A stretch of DNA of 64,000 nucleotides from Phycisphaeraceae bacterium (GCA_020639155.1 JACKHF010000001.1:310001-374000), one strand, 5' to 3'. Positions 26,762-35,829 are shown, numbered from the stretch's first letter. The notes: generated from the sequence alone by a model not told the origin. Translations and numbers: made by a program.

Positions 26762-27484
26762 TCACAGAAACTCAAAAAGCCCGGCCTGATCTGGCGGCTT
26801 TCTTCTTTGGGATGGTGCATTGTGCCGTTGCAGCATCAGCAATCCATCGGCAGCGGGTTTGAGGAATCGCTGGATCGACTCTACTTCATTCAGTGCTGGA
26901 TTGATCCACGCCTTGATATCTTCCGGCTCAAGAATGCACGGCATCCGATTGTGAACTGAACGCATCTCTGCGTTGGGCTCGGTTGTTAATACGGTGCAAC
27001 TGAACAACTCCTCGCGTCCGTCATTCGACACCCAGCGATCCCACAATCCAGCAATGTACATGGGTGTACCGTCTGCGCGTGTGATCAGGAACCGTTGCTT
27101 TGAACCATCCTCATTGGTACGCCATTCGTAAAACCCGGTCACCGGAAGCACACATCGGCGGGATCGGAACGCCTCGCGAAACGCGGGCTTCGTTGCTGCA
27201 TTCTCACTTCGTGCATTGAACGTTGAAAACCTGACCTGCGATGACTCTGCCCAGTGTGGCACGAGCGACCACAGCATCATCATGCCATCAAGCACAAGTT
27301 GCTCGCCGGGCTTGAGCGCGTCGCGTACAGCGTACAGGACAGGAACACGCGATTTGGGTGCGGCATCCTCATTCGATGCAGGCCCACCAGACAAGAGAAG
27401 ATCCTCGCGGATACGTATCCTGTATTCATCGAGATGGTTCTGTATCTCCTGCCACGTGAACTTGTGGATAATCCTGCCGCACAT
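26762..27484 (-). CDS. SRAP-family DNA abasic-site protein (YedK/HMCES)
   Basis: 240 residues. The second residue is the catalytic Cys (MCGRII), which needs removal of the initiator Met, so the ATG at 27484 is chosen over the one at 27487. Other active-site blocks are FNARSE, VTGFYEW (Glu) and VHNRMPCIL (His). SRAP proteins form a thiazolidine DNA-protein cross-link with abasic sites in single-stranded DNA and shield them during replication. The full fold is present. An insert rich in Ser/Asp sits near residues 30-50. It lies in the same direction as the ACT gene upstream. Confidence 0.92.
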   Translation of the reverse strand: MCGRIIHKFTWQEIQNHLDEYRIRIREDLLLSGGPASNEDAAPKSRVPVLYAVRDALKPGEQLVLDGMMMLWSLVPHWAESSQVRFSTFNARSENAATKPAFREAFRSRRCVLPVTGFYEWRTNEDGSKQRFLITRADGTPMYIAGLWDRWVSNDGREELFSCTVLTTEPNAEMRSVHNRMPCILEPEDIKAWINPALNEVESIQRFLKPAADGLLMLQRHNAPSQRRKPPDQAGLFEFL

Positions 27485-27517
27485 CATGAACTGTAGATCA
27501 TTCAGCCTGCTACACGA

Positions 27518-27997
27518 TCACCGTGTCTTCGGCAGGTCTGCTTCGCCGAGGAGTCGGAACATCTTTCGGCGAAGGATCTGGCCCGCCAGTGTGATGTCAT
27601 CCACGGCAAGCGCGATCGTCGGAGTACCGTTGGGTCGGCGCATCAGCGGGTACGCAAAGTGGATGTTCAACTCAGCAGCAAGAAGTGAAAGACACAAGCT
27701 CGACAGGGTGTTGTTGTGTGTCATCTCGACAACCAATACGTCACGATCGGAGTACGGGAGCTGGAGATCCTTCAGAATTCGACGTGCAATATCCGCGTTG
27801 TTCGTCACCAGACGGACAACAGCGTGATCCGATGCCTCATGCACACTGAGCGCGCAGATGTCAGATCCCTTATGCTCGAAGGCTTCGACCAGATCGAACA
27901 GTCTGCCCACACGATTCGCGAGAAACACGCTGAACTGCGTCACAGTGGGTGGCGCAAAGTCGCGTCCTGTTTCGAGCGGAACTGCTGCTTCAGCCAT
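27518..27997 (-). CDS. ACT-domain protein (tandem ACT)
   Basis: 159 residues. After about 18 residues an ACT fold begins (TVTQFSVFLANRVGRLFDLV, HEASDHAVVRLVTNNADIAR). A second half follows (VEMTHNNTLSSLCLSLLAAE), so two ACT units are likely. ACT domains bind amino acids. Stand-alone ACT proteins are often regulators of amino-acid enzymes, but the partner is unknown here. GGAGGA is placed about seven bases before the ATG. A small open frame lies immediately upstream in the same direction. Confidence 0.8.
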   Translation of the reverse strand: MAEAAVPLETGRDFAPPTVTQFSVFLANRVGRLFDLVEAFEHKGSDICALSVHEASDHAVVRLVTNNADIARRILKDLQLPYSDRDVLVVEMTHNNTLSSLCLSLLAAELNIHFAYPLMRRPNGTPTIALAVDDITLAGQILRRKMFRLLGEADLPKTR

Positions 27998-28015
27998 CGT
28001 CGATCCTCCAACCCG

Positions 28016-28216
28016 TCATGACCGTGCGCCACGCGACGACCCGCCTCGAATACTCGCTGGCCCGACGTGCTGCACATCCATGACTTCCACCAGAGCGTTC
28101 CAGCGATCTGCTTTCCACATCGCGGAACAGCGGCTGATCCGCTGCGCCAACCCCGGCCGCTCGACAGTCCTCACGCATTCGCAAGGGCGGTCCGGCTGGC
28201 TGCTCCAAGCCATCAT
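28016..28216 (-). CDS. Possible small protein upstream of the ACT gene
   Basis: 66 codons between the isc-operon terminator and the ACT gene, ending 18 bases before the ACT start. Third codon positions are mostly G or C, as in neighbouring real genes. The middle has CECVRTVERPGLAQRISRCS and WKADRWNALVEVM, which could be helical with three cysteines. No Shine-Dalgarno precedes the ATG and no family is recognised. It may instead be an untranslated leader. Confidence 0.35.
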   Translation of the reverse strand: MMAWSSQPDRPCECVRTVERPGLAQRISRCSAMWKADRWNALVEVMDVQHVGPASIRGGSSRGARS

Positions 28217-28243
28217 GGTAACCGAAAATGACGGGTCGGGTCA

Positions 28244-28274
28244 ATAAAAAAACGCCGACATCGCTGTCAGCGTT
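28244..28274 (-). terminator. Terminator of the isc operon
   Basis: On the minus strand the stem AACGCTGACA / TGTCGGCGTT (28251-28274, one mismatch) with a 4-base loop is followed by TTTTTATTG. Confidence 0.8.
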
Positions 28275-28351
28275 GATTTCACCCCGATGTTGGTGTGGTG
28301 ATCGGACGCACAAATGCCCAATCTGACAGAGTTTCCACACGATTTCAGCGC

Positions 28352-28717
28352 TCAGGCGGAAAAGCTTGATCCGCATCCGCAGGTGCTGGTGGCGTTCGGG
28401 TTTTCAAAGACGAACCCCTTGGCCATCAGCTCATCCTTGTAGTCAACCCGGGTCCCGTTCAGGTACAGCAGGCTCTTTGGATCGCAGATCACGGTGATGC
28501 CATCGATATCGAACGCCTCGTCGGTATCGCGCTGATGCTCGGTCAGATCGAGGATGTAGCTGAACCCTGAGCATCCCCCACCCTTGACGCCGACGCGCAG
28601 ACGAACTTTGGCAAGGTCCAGACCCTCGTCCTTGACAATCTTGTGGATAGCTTCAACCGCTGCCTTTGTCAGGACAACGGGAGCAGCAGCGGTTTCGGGT
28701 GCGTTGGTGGTACTCAT
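28352..28717 (-). CDS. A-type iron-sulfur carrier (IscA/ErpA/HesB family)
   Basis: 121 residues. The three conserved cysteines are Cys49 in VKGGGCSGFSY and Cys113/Cys115 in STCGCGSSF. The fold signature DPKSLLYLNGTRVDY is also present. A-type carriers pass assembled Fe-S clusters from the scaffold to target enzymes. The ErpA, IscA and HesB subtypes cannot be separated safely. It is the last gene of iscS-iscU-iscA, followed by a terminator. An Ala/Thr-rich lead of about 14 residues precedes the conserved core. Confidence 0.93.
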   Translation of the reverse strand: MSTTNAPETAAAPVVLTKAAVEAIHKIVKDEGLDLAKVRLRVGVKGGGCSGFSYILDLTEHQRDTDEAFDIDGITVICDPKSLLYLNGTRVDYKDELMAKGFVFENPNATSTCGCGSSFSA

Positions 28718-28800
28718 GATGCATCTCCATCCAGTTCATCCGGCAAGCCACCGGCATGGTGCGAATACTCGCATTCTATCGGCACAATCTGTCAGTCCAA

Positions 28801-29226
28801 TCAGGCGTTCGCAGCCGCAGCTTTCTCTGCGCCTTGCTTGTTCTTGTAATCAGCAATTGCCTTCCTGATCGCATCCTCTGCAAGTACAGAGCAGTGGATC
28901 TTCACCGGCGGGAGGCTGAGCTCCTGCACGATCTGCGTGTTCTTGATCTCAAGCCCCTCGTCAACAGTCTTGCCCTTGAGCCATTCCGTCGCGAGTGAGC
29001 TTGATGCGATCGCCGAGCCACACCCGAAGCACTTGAACTTCGCATCCTCGATCTTGCCGGTCTCGTCGTTGACCTTGATTTGAAGCTGCATCACATCGCC
29101 GCACTCGGGCGCGCCGACCAGCCCGACGCCAATGTCCTTGCGCTCTGCGATCTCCTTCTGCGTGCCGAACGTGCCGACGTTGCGCGGATTCTCGTAGTGG
29201 TCGATTACCTTTGGTCCATACGCCAT
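28801..29226 (-). CDS. iscU: Fe-S cluster assembly scaffold IscU
   Basis: 141 residues. The second ATG (29226) gives MAYGPKVIDHYENPRNVGTF, the usual IscU N-terminus, with GAGG six bases before it. Cluster ligands are Cys42 and Asp44 (APECGD), Cys69 (KCFGCGSAIASSS) and Cys112 (KIHCSVLAEDA). The chaperone-recognition LPPVK is intact. The extra Cys66 is normal for many IscU proteins. The C-terminus is extended by an Ala/Lys-rich tail. It sits directly between iscS and iscA on the minus strand. Confidence 0.96.
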   Translation of the reverse strand: MAYGPKVIDHYENPRNVGTFGTQKEIAERKDIGVGLVGAPECGDVMQLQIKVNDETGKIEDAKFKCFGCGSAIASSSLATEWLKGKTVDEGLEIKNTQIVQELSLPPVKIHCSVLAEDAIRKAIADYKNKQGAEKAAAANA

Positions 29227-29285
29227 CATCTACCTCGATTCAATGCTGCACTCTCGTGCATGATGTCCATTCTTCGAAATCATTC

Positions 29286-30548
29286 CTAGTGCGCTTGCCA
29301 CTCGATCTTCGATATATCGATCCCTTCCTGGTGCATGTCGTACAGCGGCGACAACTCACGCAGGCGGGAGACCGCATCAACGATCTCAGCAATCGCATAA
29401 TCGACTTCTTCTTCCGTGTTCCATCTGCCAAGGCTTATACGCAGCGAAGAGTGTGCCAGTTCATCCCCCACGCCCAGAGCCTTGAGGACGTAGCTGGGCT
29501 CGAGTGATGCGCTGGTGCACGCCGACCCACTGGAAACCGCCAGCGGATGCTTCGCAACCGAGCGGGCGAGCGCCATCATCAGTCCCTCACCCTCGACAAA
29601 TCCGAACGAGATGTTTGTGATGTTCGCAAGACGCTTGTCAGGATGGCCGTTGACCTTCACGACATCGAGCTTCGATGTGAGCTCGTTCTCGATTTTCTGG
29701 CGGAGTTTGAACAACCGCTCACGTTCGACATCCATCTCCGCTGCGGCGATCTCACAAGCCTTGCCCAGACCGACAATGCCCGTCGTGTTTAGTGTGCCCG
29801 AACGGAAGTTGCGTTCCTGACCGCCACCATCGACCAACGCCTGCAATCGCACGCGCGGCTTGCGTCTGCGAACATACAGCGCACCAACACCCTTCGGGCC
29901 GTAGATCTTGTGCCCGCTGAGTGAGAGCAGATCGACGTTATCCTTCTCGACATTCGTGGGCATCTTTCCGACCCACTGCGTCGCGTCGGTGTGAAGGAGC
30001 ACGCCCCTCTCCTTGCACAGCGCACCGATCTGCGGGATCTCGTTGATCGTACCGATCTCGTTGTTCGCCCACATGATCGAGACAAGGATCGTGTCGTCGC
30101 GCATTGCGTTCTTGACGAGTTCCGCAGTGATGAGTCCATCTTCGCCCGGCTCGATATAGGTGACATCAAACCCTTCACGCTGCAGACGCTTGCACGGATC
30201 AAGCACAGCCTTGTGCTCGTGCATCGCTGTGATAATCTGTCCGCGCTTGTCGCTGCCCGCGGGCGCTTTGGCGTACATGTACGCAGCACCCTTGATCGCG
30301 ATGTTGTTCGACTCGGTCGATCCCGATGTGAAGATCACTTCCTTTGGATCGGCGCCGATGACTGTCGCGACCTGCTTGCGCGCATGCTCGATCGCGTCCT
30401 CAGCCTCCCAGCCGAATGCGTGATTGCGCGAGCCGGAGTTGCCGAACTTGTCCGTGAAGTACGGGAGCATGGCCTCCACCACGCGCGGATCGCACGGCGT
30501 GGTTGCTGCGTGGTCGAGATAGATATGCCTTGATGTGTCTGCGCTCAT
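29286..30548 (-). CDS. iscS: Cysteine desulfurase IscS
   Basis: 420 residues, a PLP enzyme that takes sulfur from cysteine for Fe-S clusters and tRNA thiolation. Visible are IYLDHAATTPCDPRV, the PLP lysine in SLSGHKIYGPKGVGALYVRR, and the persulfide cysteine loop AVSSGSACTSASLEPSYVL, which is the long class I IscS loop. The C-terminal tail that contacts IscU is present. The ATG at 30548 is preferred; two codons upstream is only a TTG. An 8-bp hairpin lies about 16 bases before the start. No iscR precedes it, and hscB/hscA/fdx do not follow iscA. Confidence 0.96.
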   Translation of the reverse strand: MSADTSRHIYLDHAATTPCDPRVVEAMLPYFTDKFGNSGSRNHAFGWEAEDAIEHARKQVATVIGADPKEVIFTSGSTESNNIAIKGAAYMYAKAPAGSDKRGQIITAMHEHKAVLDPCKRLQREGFDVTYIEPGEDGLITAELVKNAMRDDTILVSIMWANNEIGTINEIPQIGALCKERGVLLHTDATQWVGKMPTNVEKDNVDLLSLSGHKIYGPKGVGALYVRRRKPRVRLQALVDGGGQERNFRSGTLNTTGIVGLGKACEIAAAEMDVERERLFKLRQKIENELTSKLDVVKVNGHPDKRLANITNISFGFVEGEGLMMALARSVAKHPLAVSSGSACTSASLEPSYVLKALGVGDELAHSSLRISLGRWNTEEEVDYAIAEIVDAVSRLRELSPLYDMHQEGIDISKIEWQAH

Positions 30549-30564
30549 GAACAAATCTCACTCA

Positions 30565-30586
30565 CCCGCACGATCATCCGTGCGGG
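30565..30586 (-). promoter_or_regulatory. Hairpin in the iscS leader
   Basis: A perfect 8-bp inverted repeat (CCCGCACG 30565-30572 / CGTGCGGG 30579-30586, loop six bases) ends about 16 bases upstream of the iscS ATG. It has no T-run on the minus strand, so it is not a simple terminator. It could affect ribosome access. Confidence 0.35.
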
Positions 30587-30765
30587 ACGTTGGTTCTCAG
30601 TGGGCTCTCGCTCGGAAGCCTTCCCATTCGGTTTGATGCGACACCATCTCAATCCGTCACACCGAACAAAGTAACAACGAATTGGGTTGCTGCCTATTCA
30701 GGATATTGTTGGTCCAGAGTTGGTCAATTGCGACTGATTCTCGCCGCAATCGGCAAGAAACCCGC

Positions 30766-31224
30766 TCAAGAGGTGGCAGGTTTGCCTGTGTAGACCATGG
30801 TAACGCGATTTCCCGTATCGTTATACTCGACCTCGGCCATGTATGCCCGAATGAGCAGCAGCCCGCGCCCGCCGGGGAGTTCCACGTTTTCGGGCGCGGT
30901 TGGGTCTGATACATTTGCAGGATCGAATCCCGGTCCCTGATCTTCAACGGTCAGCACAACACGTCCGGGTATAACTTGATACTCAACACGAACCGGCACC
31001 GATGGATCGAGTTGCTTGTGCCCATGACGGAAGGCATTTGACACTGTTTCCTCAAACGCGAGCCTGATGGCAAATGTGCTTGAGTCATCAAACCCAGCGC
31101 GAGAAATATCTTCCACGAGCTGCTCGCGAGCAGCATCTATCTGCGCACGATCGTTTTCCAGAAGCAGCGTGATACACTCACCGTGCCTCTCAAATCTGCT
31201 GTCTTGGCCGGGTGTTTCCGCCAT
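30766..31224 (-). CDS. RsbW-like anti-sigma factor / serine kinase (HATPase_c)
   Basis: 152 residues. The GHKL ATP-binding fold is visible: the N box AFEETVSNAFRHGH, the G1 box VEDQGPGFDPANV and the G2 box LPGGRGLLLIRAYMAEVEY. RsbW/SpoIIAB-type kinases bind a sigma factor or other partner and phosphorylate a STAS antagonist. The ATG at 31224 is chosen; a TTG at 31251 is also in frame. It lies about 90 bases downstream of the STAS gene on the same strand, the usual antagonist-then-kinase order. No sigma-factor gene follows; the next gene is iscS. Confidence 0.88.
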   Translation of the reverse strand: MAETPGQDSRFERHGECITLLLENDRAQIDAAREQLVEDISRAGFDDSSTFAIRLAFEETVSNAFRHGHKQLDPSVPVRVEYQVIPGRVVLTVEDQGPGFDPANVSDPTAPENVELPGGRGLLLIRAYMAEVEYNDTGNRVTMVYTGKPATS

Positions 31225-31311
31225 ACGACTGTGCAAAACCTCCAAATCCAAGCTGATCGGCGCGTGTTGCAGACGCGAAACACGTGGTCGCGTTTAGCAA
31301 TCAACGCAGCG

Positions 31312-31668
31312 TTAGAAACTCGCCCTCGCTTCATCCGCTGACTGGTGAATCTGGAACAGTGTGTGAAGCTGGGTAATGACAAAGACGTCGTAGATCTGCG
31401 AATCGATTTCTGCAAGACGCAGTTCGCCTTCCTTCTCCAGAATCTCCGAGCGAATACGGATCAAGGCACCGAGTGCCGCAGACGAGAGATGATCTACATT
31501 CTGGAAGTTGATAAGTAGCTTCGGTCTCTCCTGACTGGCAACGATCGACGAGATCTGATCTCGTATCGATTGGATGTTGGCCTCATCAAGGATGTTCCGA
31601 TCAACGAACGAGACTTCCGTCACATCGTTCGCGTGTGAGATCCGCAGCCGTGACTCTTCTGACGCCAT
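31312..31668 (-). CDS. STAS-domain anti-anti-sigma factor
   Basis: 118 residues forming a single STAS domain: VTEVSFVDRNILDEANIQSI, LINFQNVDHLSSAALGALI, then the closing helix region. The phosphorylatable serine sits in HLSSAALG. The ATG at 31668 has a strong GGAGGA, and the longer open frame upstream is not supported. With the RsbW-like kinase behind it this forms a partner-switching pair. The matching phosphatase may be the RsbU-like gene at 40595. Targets are unknown. Confidence 0.88.
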   Translation of the reverse strand: MASEESRLRISHANDVTEVSFVDRNILDEANIQSIRDQISSIVASQERPKLLINFQNVDHLSSAALGALIRIRSEILEKEGELRLAEIDSQIYDVFVITQLHTLFQIHQSADEARASF

Positions 31669-31721
31669 TGCATTCCTCCGAAGACGTAAGCCGAAAAGTG
31701 TAGGACGATCGACAGACAAAT

Positions 31722-31760
31722 GCTGAAAAAGAAACGAGGCCCGGAGCAAACCGGGCCTCG
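31722..31760 (-). terminator. Terminator after the secretin gene
   Basis: A perfect 10-bp stem (CGAGGCCCGG / CCGGGCCTCG, 31735-31760) with a 6-base loop is followed on the minus strand by TTTCTTTTTC. Confidence 0.88.
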
Positions 31761-31790
31761 TACAGAGAATCATCAATGCTCGATGGTCAA

Positions 31791-34700
31791 TCAGAACCCA
31801 CCGATCGCATCGCCGAACGTACCGGGTGAGTGGGCAGCCTCCTGCTCAGCCTGAATAAGCACGGTTGGCTTAATCAGGATAAGCAACGTCTGCTCTTCCT
31901 TGCTCTGCAGGCGGTTTGTAAAGAAGCGGTTGATGATTGGCATCTTTGAAAGAACCGGCACACCGGATTCCACTTCAAACTCGGTTACGAGACGCTGCCC
32001 ACCGAGCAGCACGGTGCCCTGATCGGGAACATTCACCGTCGTCTGGACTCGCGTGACTGTCACAGTCGGAAGCTGGATGAACTGCTGCGCAGCTGACGAG
32101 TTAATCAACTGACCACCAGCCAGCGCGACAACTGGTTGCTGAGCAAAGCCTTCAATTCGCGACACACCGGTATCAACATTCATCGTGACATAGTTTCTGT
32201 CTGCCGACACGGTACCTTCGGCAATCAGCGACACACCCTCGGTTGTCACATCGACGGTCGGATCGAAGCCGACTGCCGACTCGCCAACAACCGATTCGAG
32301 ATCGGAGATATACGCAACCTGTGTGCCGACAAACACGTTTGCAATCTGACCGTTTGTGAATGTCAGACGCGGCGCTGTCAACTGGGTTGAGCGTCTATCG
32401 GCCTGTGTTGCCTTGACCAGGAAGTCAACCGAAACATCGTCGATAAACGATCCAGCAAGACCAAGGGCGGGCGCACCACCAATAATCGCTGAAGCCCAAT
32501 CTGACGCAGGAGCCAATCCTGATGTCAGACCCAACGAATCCCCAGTGATACCAATGATGGACCACGGCCTTGGGTTGACAACAGCAGACCCCTGCGTTGC
32601 ACCAATTGTTGCTGGGAAGGTCGGATTTGGTGCCGTCGCAACTCGAACAGGCTGTCCACTCTCAAAGAAGTCACGAGGCTGAATGATCGGGTTCTGTGCA
32701 CGTGCCGCGCGGAACTGATTGTTGTTTGAGTTCAGGTAAACATCGATATCAAACCCAATCTGCTCAAAGAAGTCCTGGTTCACAAGCAGGAACCGGGTTT
32801 CCACGTTTAACTGCACCGCTCGCGATGCGCGAAGCTGGCTGAGTAGATCGCTGATCTGCTGATGGTTGCGCGGCGTGTTTGTGACAATGAGGTTGCGGCC
32901 CCACGCACGCATTGTGCCTGTCTGTCCGCCATTGTCGACCCACCCTTCGAAATCCACTTGTTCCTGAATAATGTCCTGGATTTCCTGGATCATGTCCTCA
33001 AGCGGACGACGCTCACGATCCTGATTGTTTCCACGATCCTGGAATGGGCTCTGCCCACCACCACCCTGCGATGACTGCAGCGCCTGCTGAAGATCCAGTG
33101 TCGGGGCTTGTGTGAAGTCAGGAATCTCAAGCAGAAGATCAGAGATGTCATACACGAAGCGAGCATCGCGCGTACGCAGACGGATATCCTCGTCTGAAGA
33201 GAACGACACAACGCCATCAATCACTGCCCAGCCAGCCTTGCTCAGTTCGTCAGGAGAAACCTCCTCTGCAATACGATCGAGCAGTGTTTCGAGCGGAACA
33301 TTGGTCAGTTGCATAGAGATCGGTGTCTCGGCAGAAATCCCGACATCCGAAAGACGATTCCAACGGGGCGTGATGTTCAGGTCGCTGGTCGAGCGCACAA
33401 ACTCGATTGCGTCTCCGAGTGTATTGTCGTTGAACTCTACCTCGGGCACTCTGCGCTGGCGCAGCTGGGTCACCACCATCTCGTTTGCTGGCGAATCGCG
33501 ATACGTCTGTGCACCAACACGGTTTGCCTGGAACGAACGCCACTCAGCGGGATAGCTGACGATGCTCGTTGGAGGAACAGCTGCGACCTGGTTCTCCACA
33601 GACAGATGGGCGAACGCCTCTGCCCGCAGCTTGCGCATTTCTGCAACACGCTCGAAGAACACAAGATCCTGATACACCGCGTGCAGAAGCAGTCCGGACG
33701 GATCACGAGGATACTTGAACAGCAGCTTATCGACTGTGCTCAGCGCTTCGCGATACTGACCGTTTGCCTGATACTCGCGGGCCTGCTTCACAAGCTCGTC
33801 GATTTCCTGAGCGCGGATGCGGGCTTCGCGCTCCTTTGCATCCTTTGCATTTTCTGCCTCAAGACTTTCCTGATCAATACGAATCTTGTCGTCAATCTGC
33901 CGCTGCTTCATGTCGATCTTGTTTCCAACGCTGCGAATGATCGCCTGCTTGTCCTCGTACTCGGACTGGGGCAGAATCTGATTGCGATCGATGGAAAGAC
34001 GCGCTGCATCGAGTGCTGCACGAGCAGCAATCAGGTCGGCTTCTTGGAGTTTGCGATCTGCTGTCGCGATGTTGTTGTCAAACTCAGCACGGATGACCTG
34101 ACGCTGCAGTTCAATCCCTTGGCCGTGAGCATCCGGATCAACGCTGTCGGGGCCACGCATCTCGATGCTGGAGTTCTGCAAACGCGTTCTGGCCTGCTCG
34201 AGTTGTGTTGCGTCAAGCACATCGGAGAAGTTATTCAGCAGTGTGTTATAACGATCGCGAGCACGAGCGAAGTTGTTCGCAATATATGCCTGATCGGCTT
34301 CTGCGAGCAGCTCCTGTGCCTGCAACCTGCGGGCCTGAATCTCAATCTGCGTGATGGACGGCTGATTGTTTGCCTGAGGATCGATTGTCACTACGGGCTG
34401 ATTTGTTGAAGGCTGCGAAGGCGATGTTGCGGGATTATCTGGCTGGTATGTTGCAGGAACAGTCGGGTCTGGCTGTGTTGCAGGACGACTCGGCGGCTCA
34501 ACATTGTTGTTGGGCGTTGTGTTTGATGGTGTGATTGGTGACACGACGCCGGGTTGTGGCTCATCGGGCTGAGTGAGCAGGCCGAGCGTGCGGGTTGGCT
34601 CAAACGCACCGCCATTGACACGCTCAAGCTCGATCAGACGATCAAGGTACGAGGTAAGTGTGTGCTCCTGGCCGCTCGTCAGTGTGATGCCGCTGCGACG

Positions 34701-35285
34701 GATGCGTGAGAACCCCTGCTTTGCGTCGGCGTACCGGCCCGCGTGGAAATCTCGCTCTGCCTGCGACAGCACGCGCGTCAGCATCGGCTCAAGATCTCCT
34801 CGCATCTCACTCACACGTATCATCACAGCTTCAGCCCGCGAGCGATCGGCACGCAGCGCAGTGCTTGTTTCAAGCACACGCGATGCGTGAACCTCTGCGA
34901 CGGCAAGATCGCCCTGTTGCATCGCGAGTTCTGCACGCTGGAGTGAGACTTCAACCGGTGAGAGTTGGTCTATCTGCTCCTTTGCGATAGTCGCCAGCGA
35001 GAGAAGACGATCTGACTGATCAGGTGAAAGCTCGTCACTCGCTGGTCCCAACAGCATCGAACGAACAATGTCGAGTGCGTGGACAGGTTTGCCCTGCTCG
35101 AGCAGCTTTGATGCCTGCTCGTGCGCAAGCCCAGCCGTCATAACGGTTGGCTCGGGCAAGCCATCAAATGCGTCGACCGGCATGCCAGCAGCAGCGACAA
35201 TTGAGCACTGCAAAGCAGCCATTGACATGGCACTTGCGACGAATGTTGTTGAGAGCGGGCCTGATCGCTTGTTGGTGCGAGCCAT
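31791..35285 (-). CDS. Secretin (GspD/PilQ superfamily) with long TPR/coiled-coil front
   Basis: 1164 residues. A signal peptide is followed by tandem helical (TPR-like) repeats to about residue 330. A Pro/Thr/Asn-rich linker comes next, then a Glu/Arg/Gln-rich coiled coil to about 590. An STN/N0-like domain (VEFNDNTLGDAIEFVRSTSD, around 615-710) precedes the secretin core. The core carries the block QGTVLLGGQRLVTEFEVESG and the terminal PILSKMPIINRFF-type element near the end, here VPVLSKMPIINRFFTNRLQS. It would form a multimeric outer-membrane gate. The ATG at 35285 begins the signal peptide. No other type II secretion or type IV pilus genes adjoin it. Confidence 0.88.
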   Translation of the reverse strand: MARTNKRSGPLSTTFVASAMSMAALQCSIVAAAGMPVDAFDGLPEPTVMTAGLAHEQASKLLEQGKPVHALDIVRSMLLGPASDELSPDQSDRLLSLATIAKEQIDQLSPVEVSLQRAELAMQQGDLAVAEVHASRVLETSTALRADRSRAEAVMIRVSEMRGDLEPMLTRVLSQAERDFHAGRYADAKQGFSRIRRSGITLTSGQEHTLTSYLDRLIELERVNGGAFEPTRTLGLLTQPDEPQPGVVSPITPSNTTPNNNVEPPSRPATQPDPTVPATYQPDNPATSPSQPSTNQPVVTIDPQANNQPSITQIEIQARRLQAQELLAEADQAYIANNFARARDRYNTLLNNFSDVLDATQLEQARTRLQNSSIEMRGPDSVDPDAHGQGIELQRQVIRAEFDNNIATADRKLQEADLIAARAALDAARLSIDRNQILPQSEYEDKQAIIRSVGNKIDMKQRQIDDKIRIDQESLEAENAKDAKEREARIRAQEIDELVKQAREYQANGQYREALSTVDKLLFKYPRDPSGLLLHAVYQDLVFFERVAEMRKLRAEAFAHLSVENQVAAVPPTSIVSYPAEWRSFQANRVGAQTYRDSPANEMVVTQLRQRRVPEVEFNDNTLGDAIEFVRSTSDLNITPRWNRLSDVGISAETPISMQLTNVPLETLLDRIAEEVSPDELSKAGWAVIDGVVSFSSDEDIRLRTRDARFVYDISDLLLEIPDFTQAPTLDLQQALQSSQGGGGQSPFQDRGNNQDRERRPLEDMIQEIQDIIQEQVDFEGWVDNGGQTGTMRAWGRNLIVTNTPRNHQQISDLLSQLRASRAVQLNVETRFLLVNQDFFEQIGFDIDVYLNSNNNQFRAARAQNPIIQPRDFFESGQPVRVATAPNPTFPATIGATQGSAVVNPRPWSIIGITGDSLGLTSGLAPASDWASAIIGGAPALGLAGSFIDDVSVDFLVKATQADRRSTQLTAPRLTFTNGQIANVFVGTQVAYISDLESVVGESAVGFDPTVDVTTEGVSLIAEGTVSADRNYVTMNVDTGVSRIEGFAQQPVVALAGGQLINSSAAQQFIQLPTVTVTRVQTTVNVPDQGTVLLGGQRLVTEFEVESGVPVLSKMPIINRFFTNRLQSKEEQTLLILIKPTVLIQAEQEAAHSPGTFGDAIGGF

Positions 35286-35829
35286 GCGTATCTCCGGATC
35301 ATGCACAATGAACGGGGTGACTGTGTGACGTAATGCTGCGACGGGATTGCCGAATAAGGCGGTTGCGATTGGATGACAGCCTGATGACAGAGGGCTTGCC
35401 CCGCGAGTCGCAGGGACGAGCGTATGCTCGCAAACCGTGCCGGGCTGACCCGGCACCCAATCAAATGCACCACGAGCAGAGTTCTGCGCATCGCACATCA
35501 TCTGTGGCACGACACGACATGGTTCTGGTTCGTGGATTGGCAGGCCCGAACAGCCTGCCAACGGATGTACAAAGCCTACGCGCCATGGTCATGGCGTGGA
35601 GCCTCCCTGGCTAAACCGACAGTGAGCGTCAATACACCGCAACACCATCGCATAACCAAGTTCATTCAGATAGAACCATCCGAATGAACACACCACCTGC
35701 TGGGCATTGTGATACGGCTGCCAGCAGGGGTTGGATCCGCATTTTCACGGATCGGTTTCTCAACTCGCCTCACGAGAAGACCGAACGTCAAGGCTGGCTG
35801 CATCCAGTTTGGGCTGTTCTGCCCGAATC
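35286..35829. other. Gene-free region with a cluster of inverted repeats upstream of the secretin gene
   Basis: 544 bases between the secretin start and the end of the next minus-strand gene. Four perfect inverted repeats lie within 180 bases: CGAGC/GCTCG (35417-35430), GTGCCGGG/CCCGGCAC (35437-35456), TTGGCAGGC/GCCTGCCAA (35537-35561) and CGCCAT/ATGGCG (35581-35596). None has a T-run that would make it an ordinary terminator. They would lie in the secretin leader if transcription starts beyond 35600. Open frames here do not read as protein. Confidence 0.5.

Noticed and set aside
33309..34409. 366-residue open frame on the plus strand
   Set aside because: It is antisense to the coiled-coil part of the secretin gene and shows no protein family features.
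35286..35561. In-frame N-terminal extension of the secretin
   Set aside because: The extension lacks protein-like composition and would bury the signal peptide that starts at 35285. It also crosses the inverted-repeat cluster.
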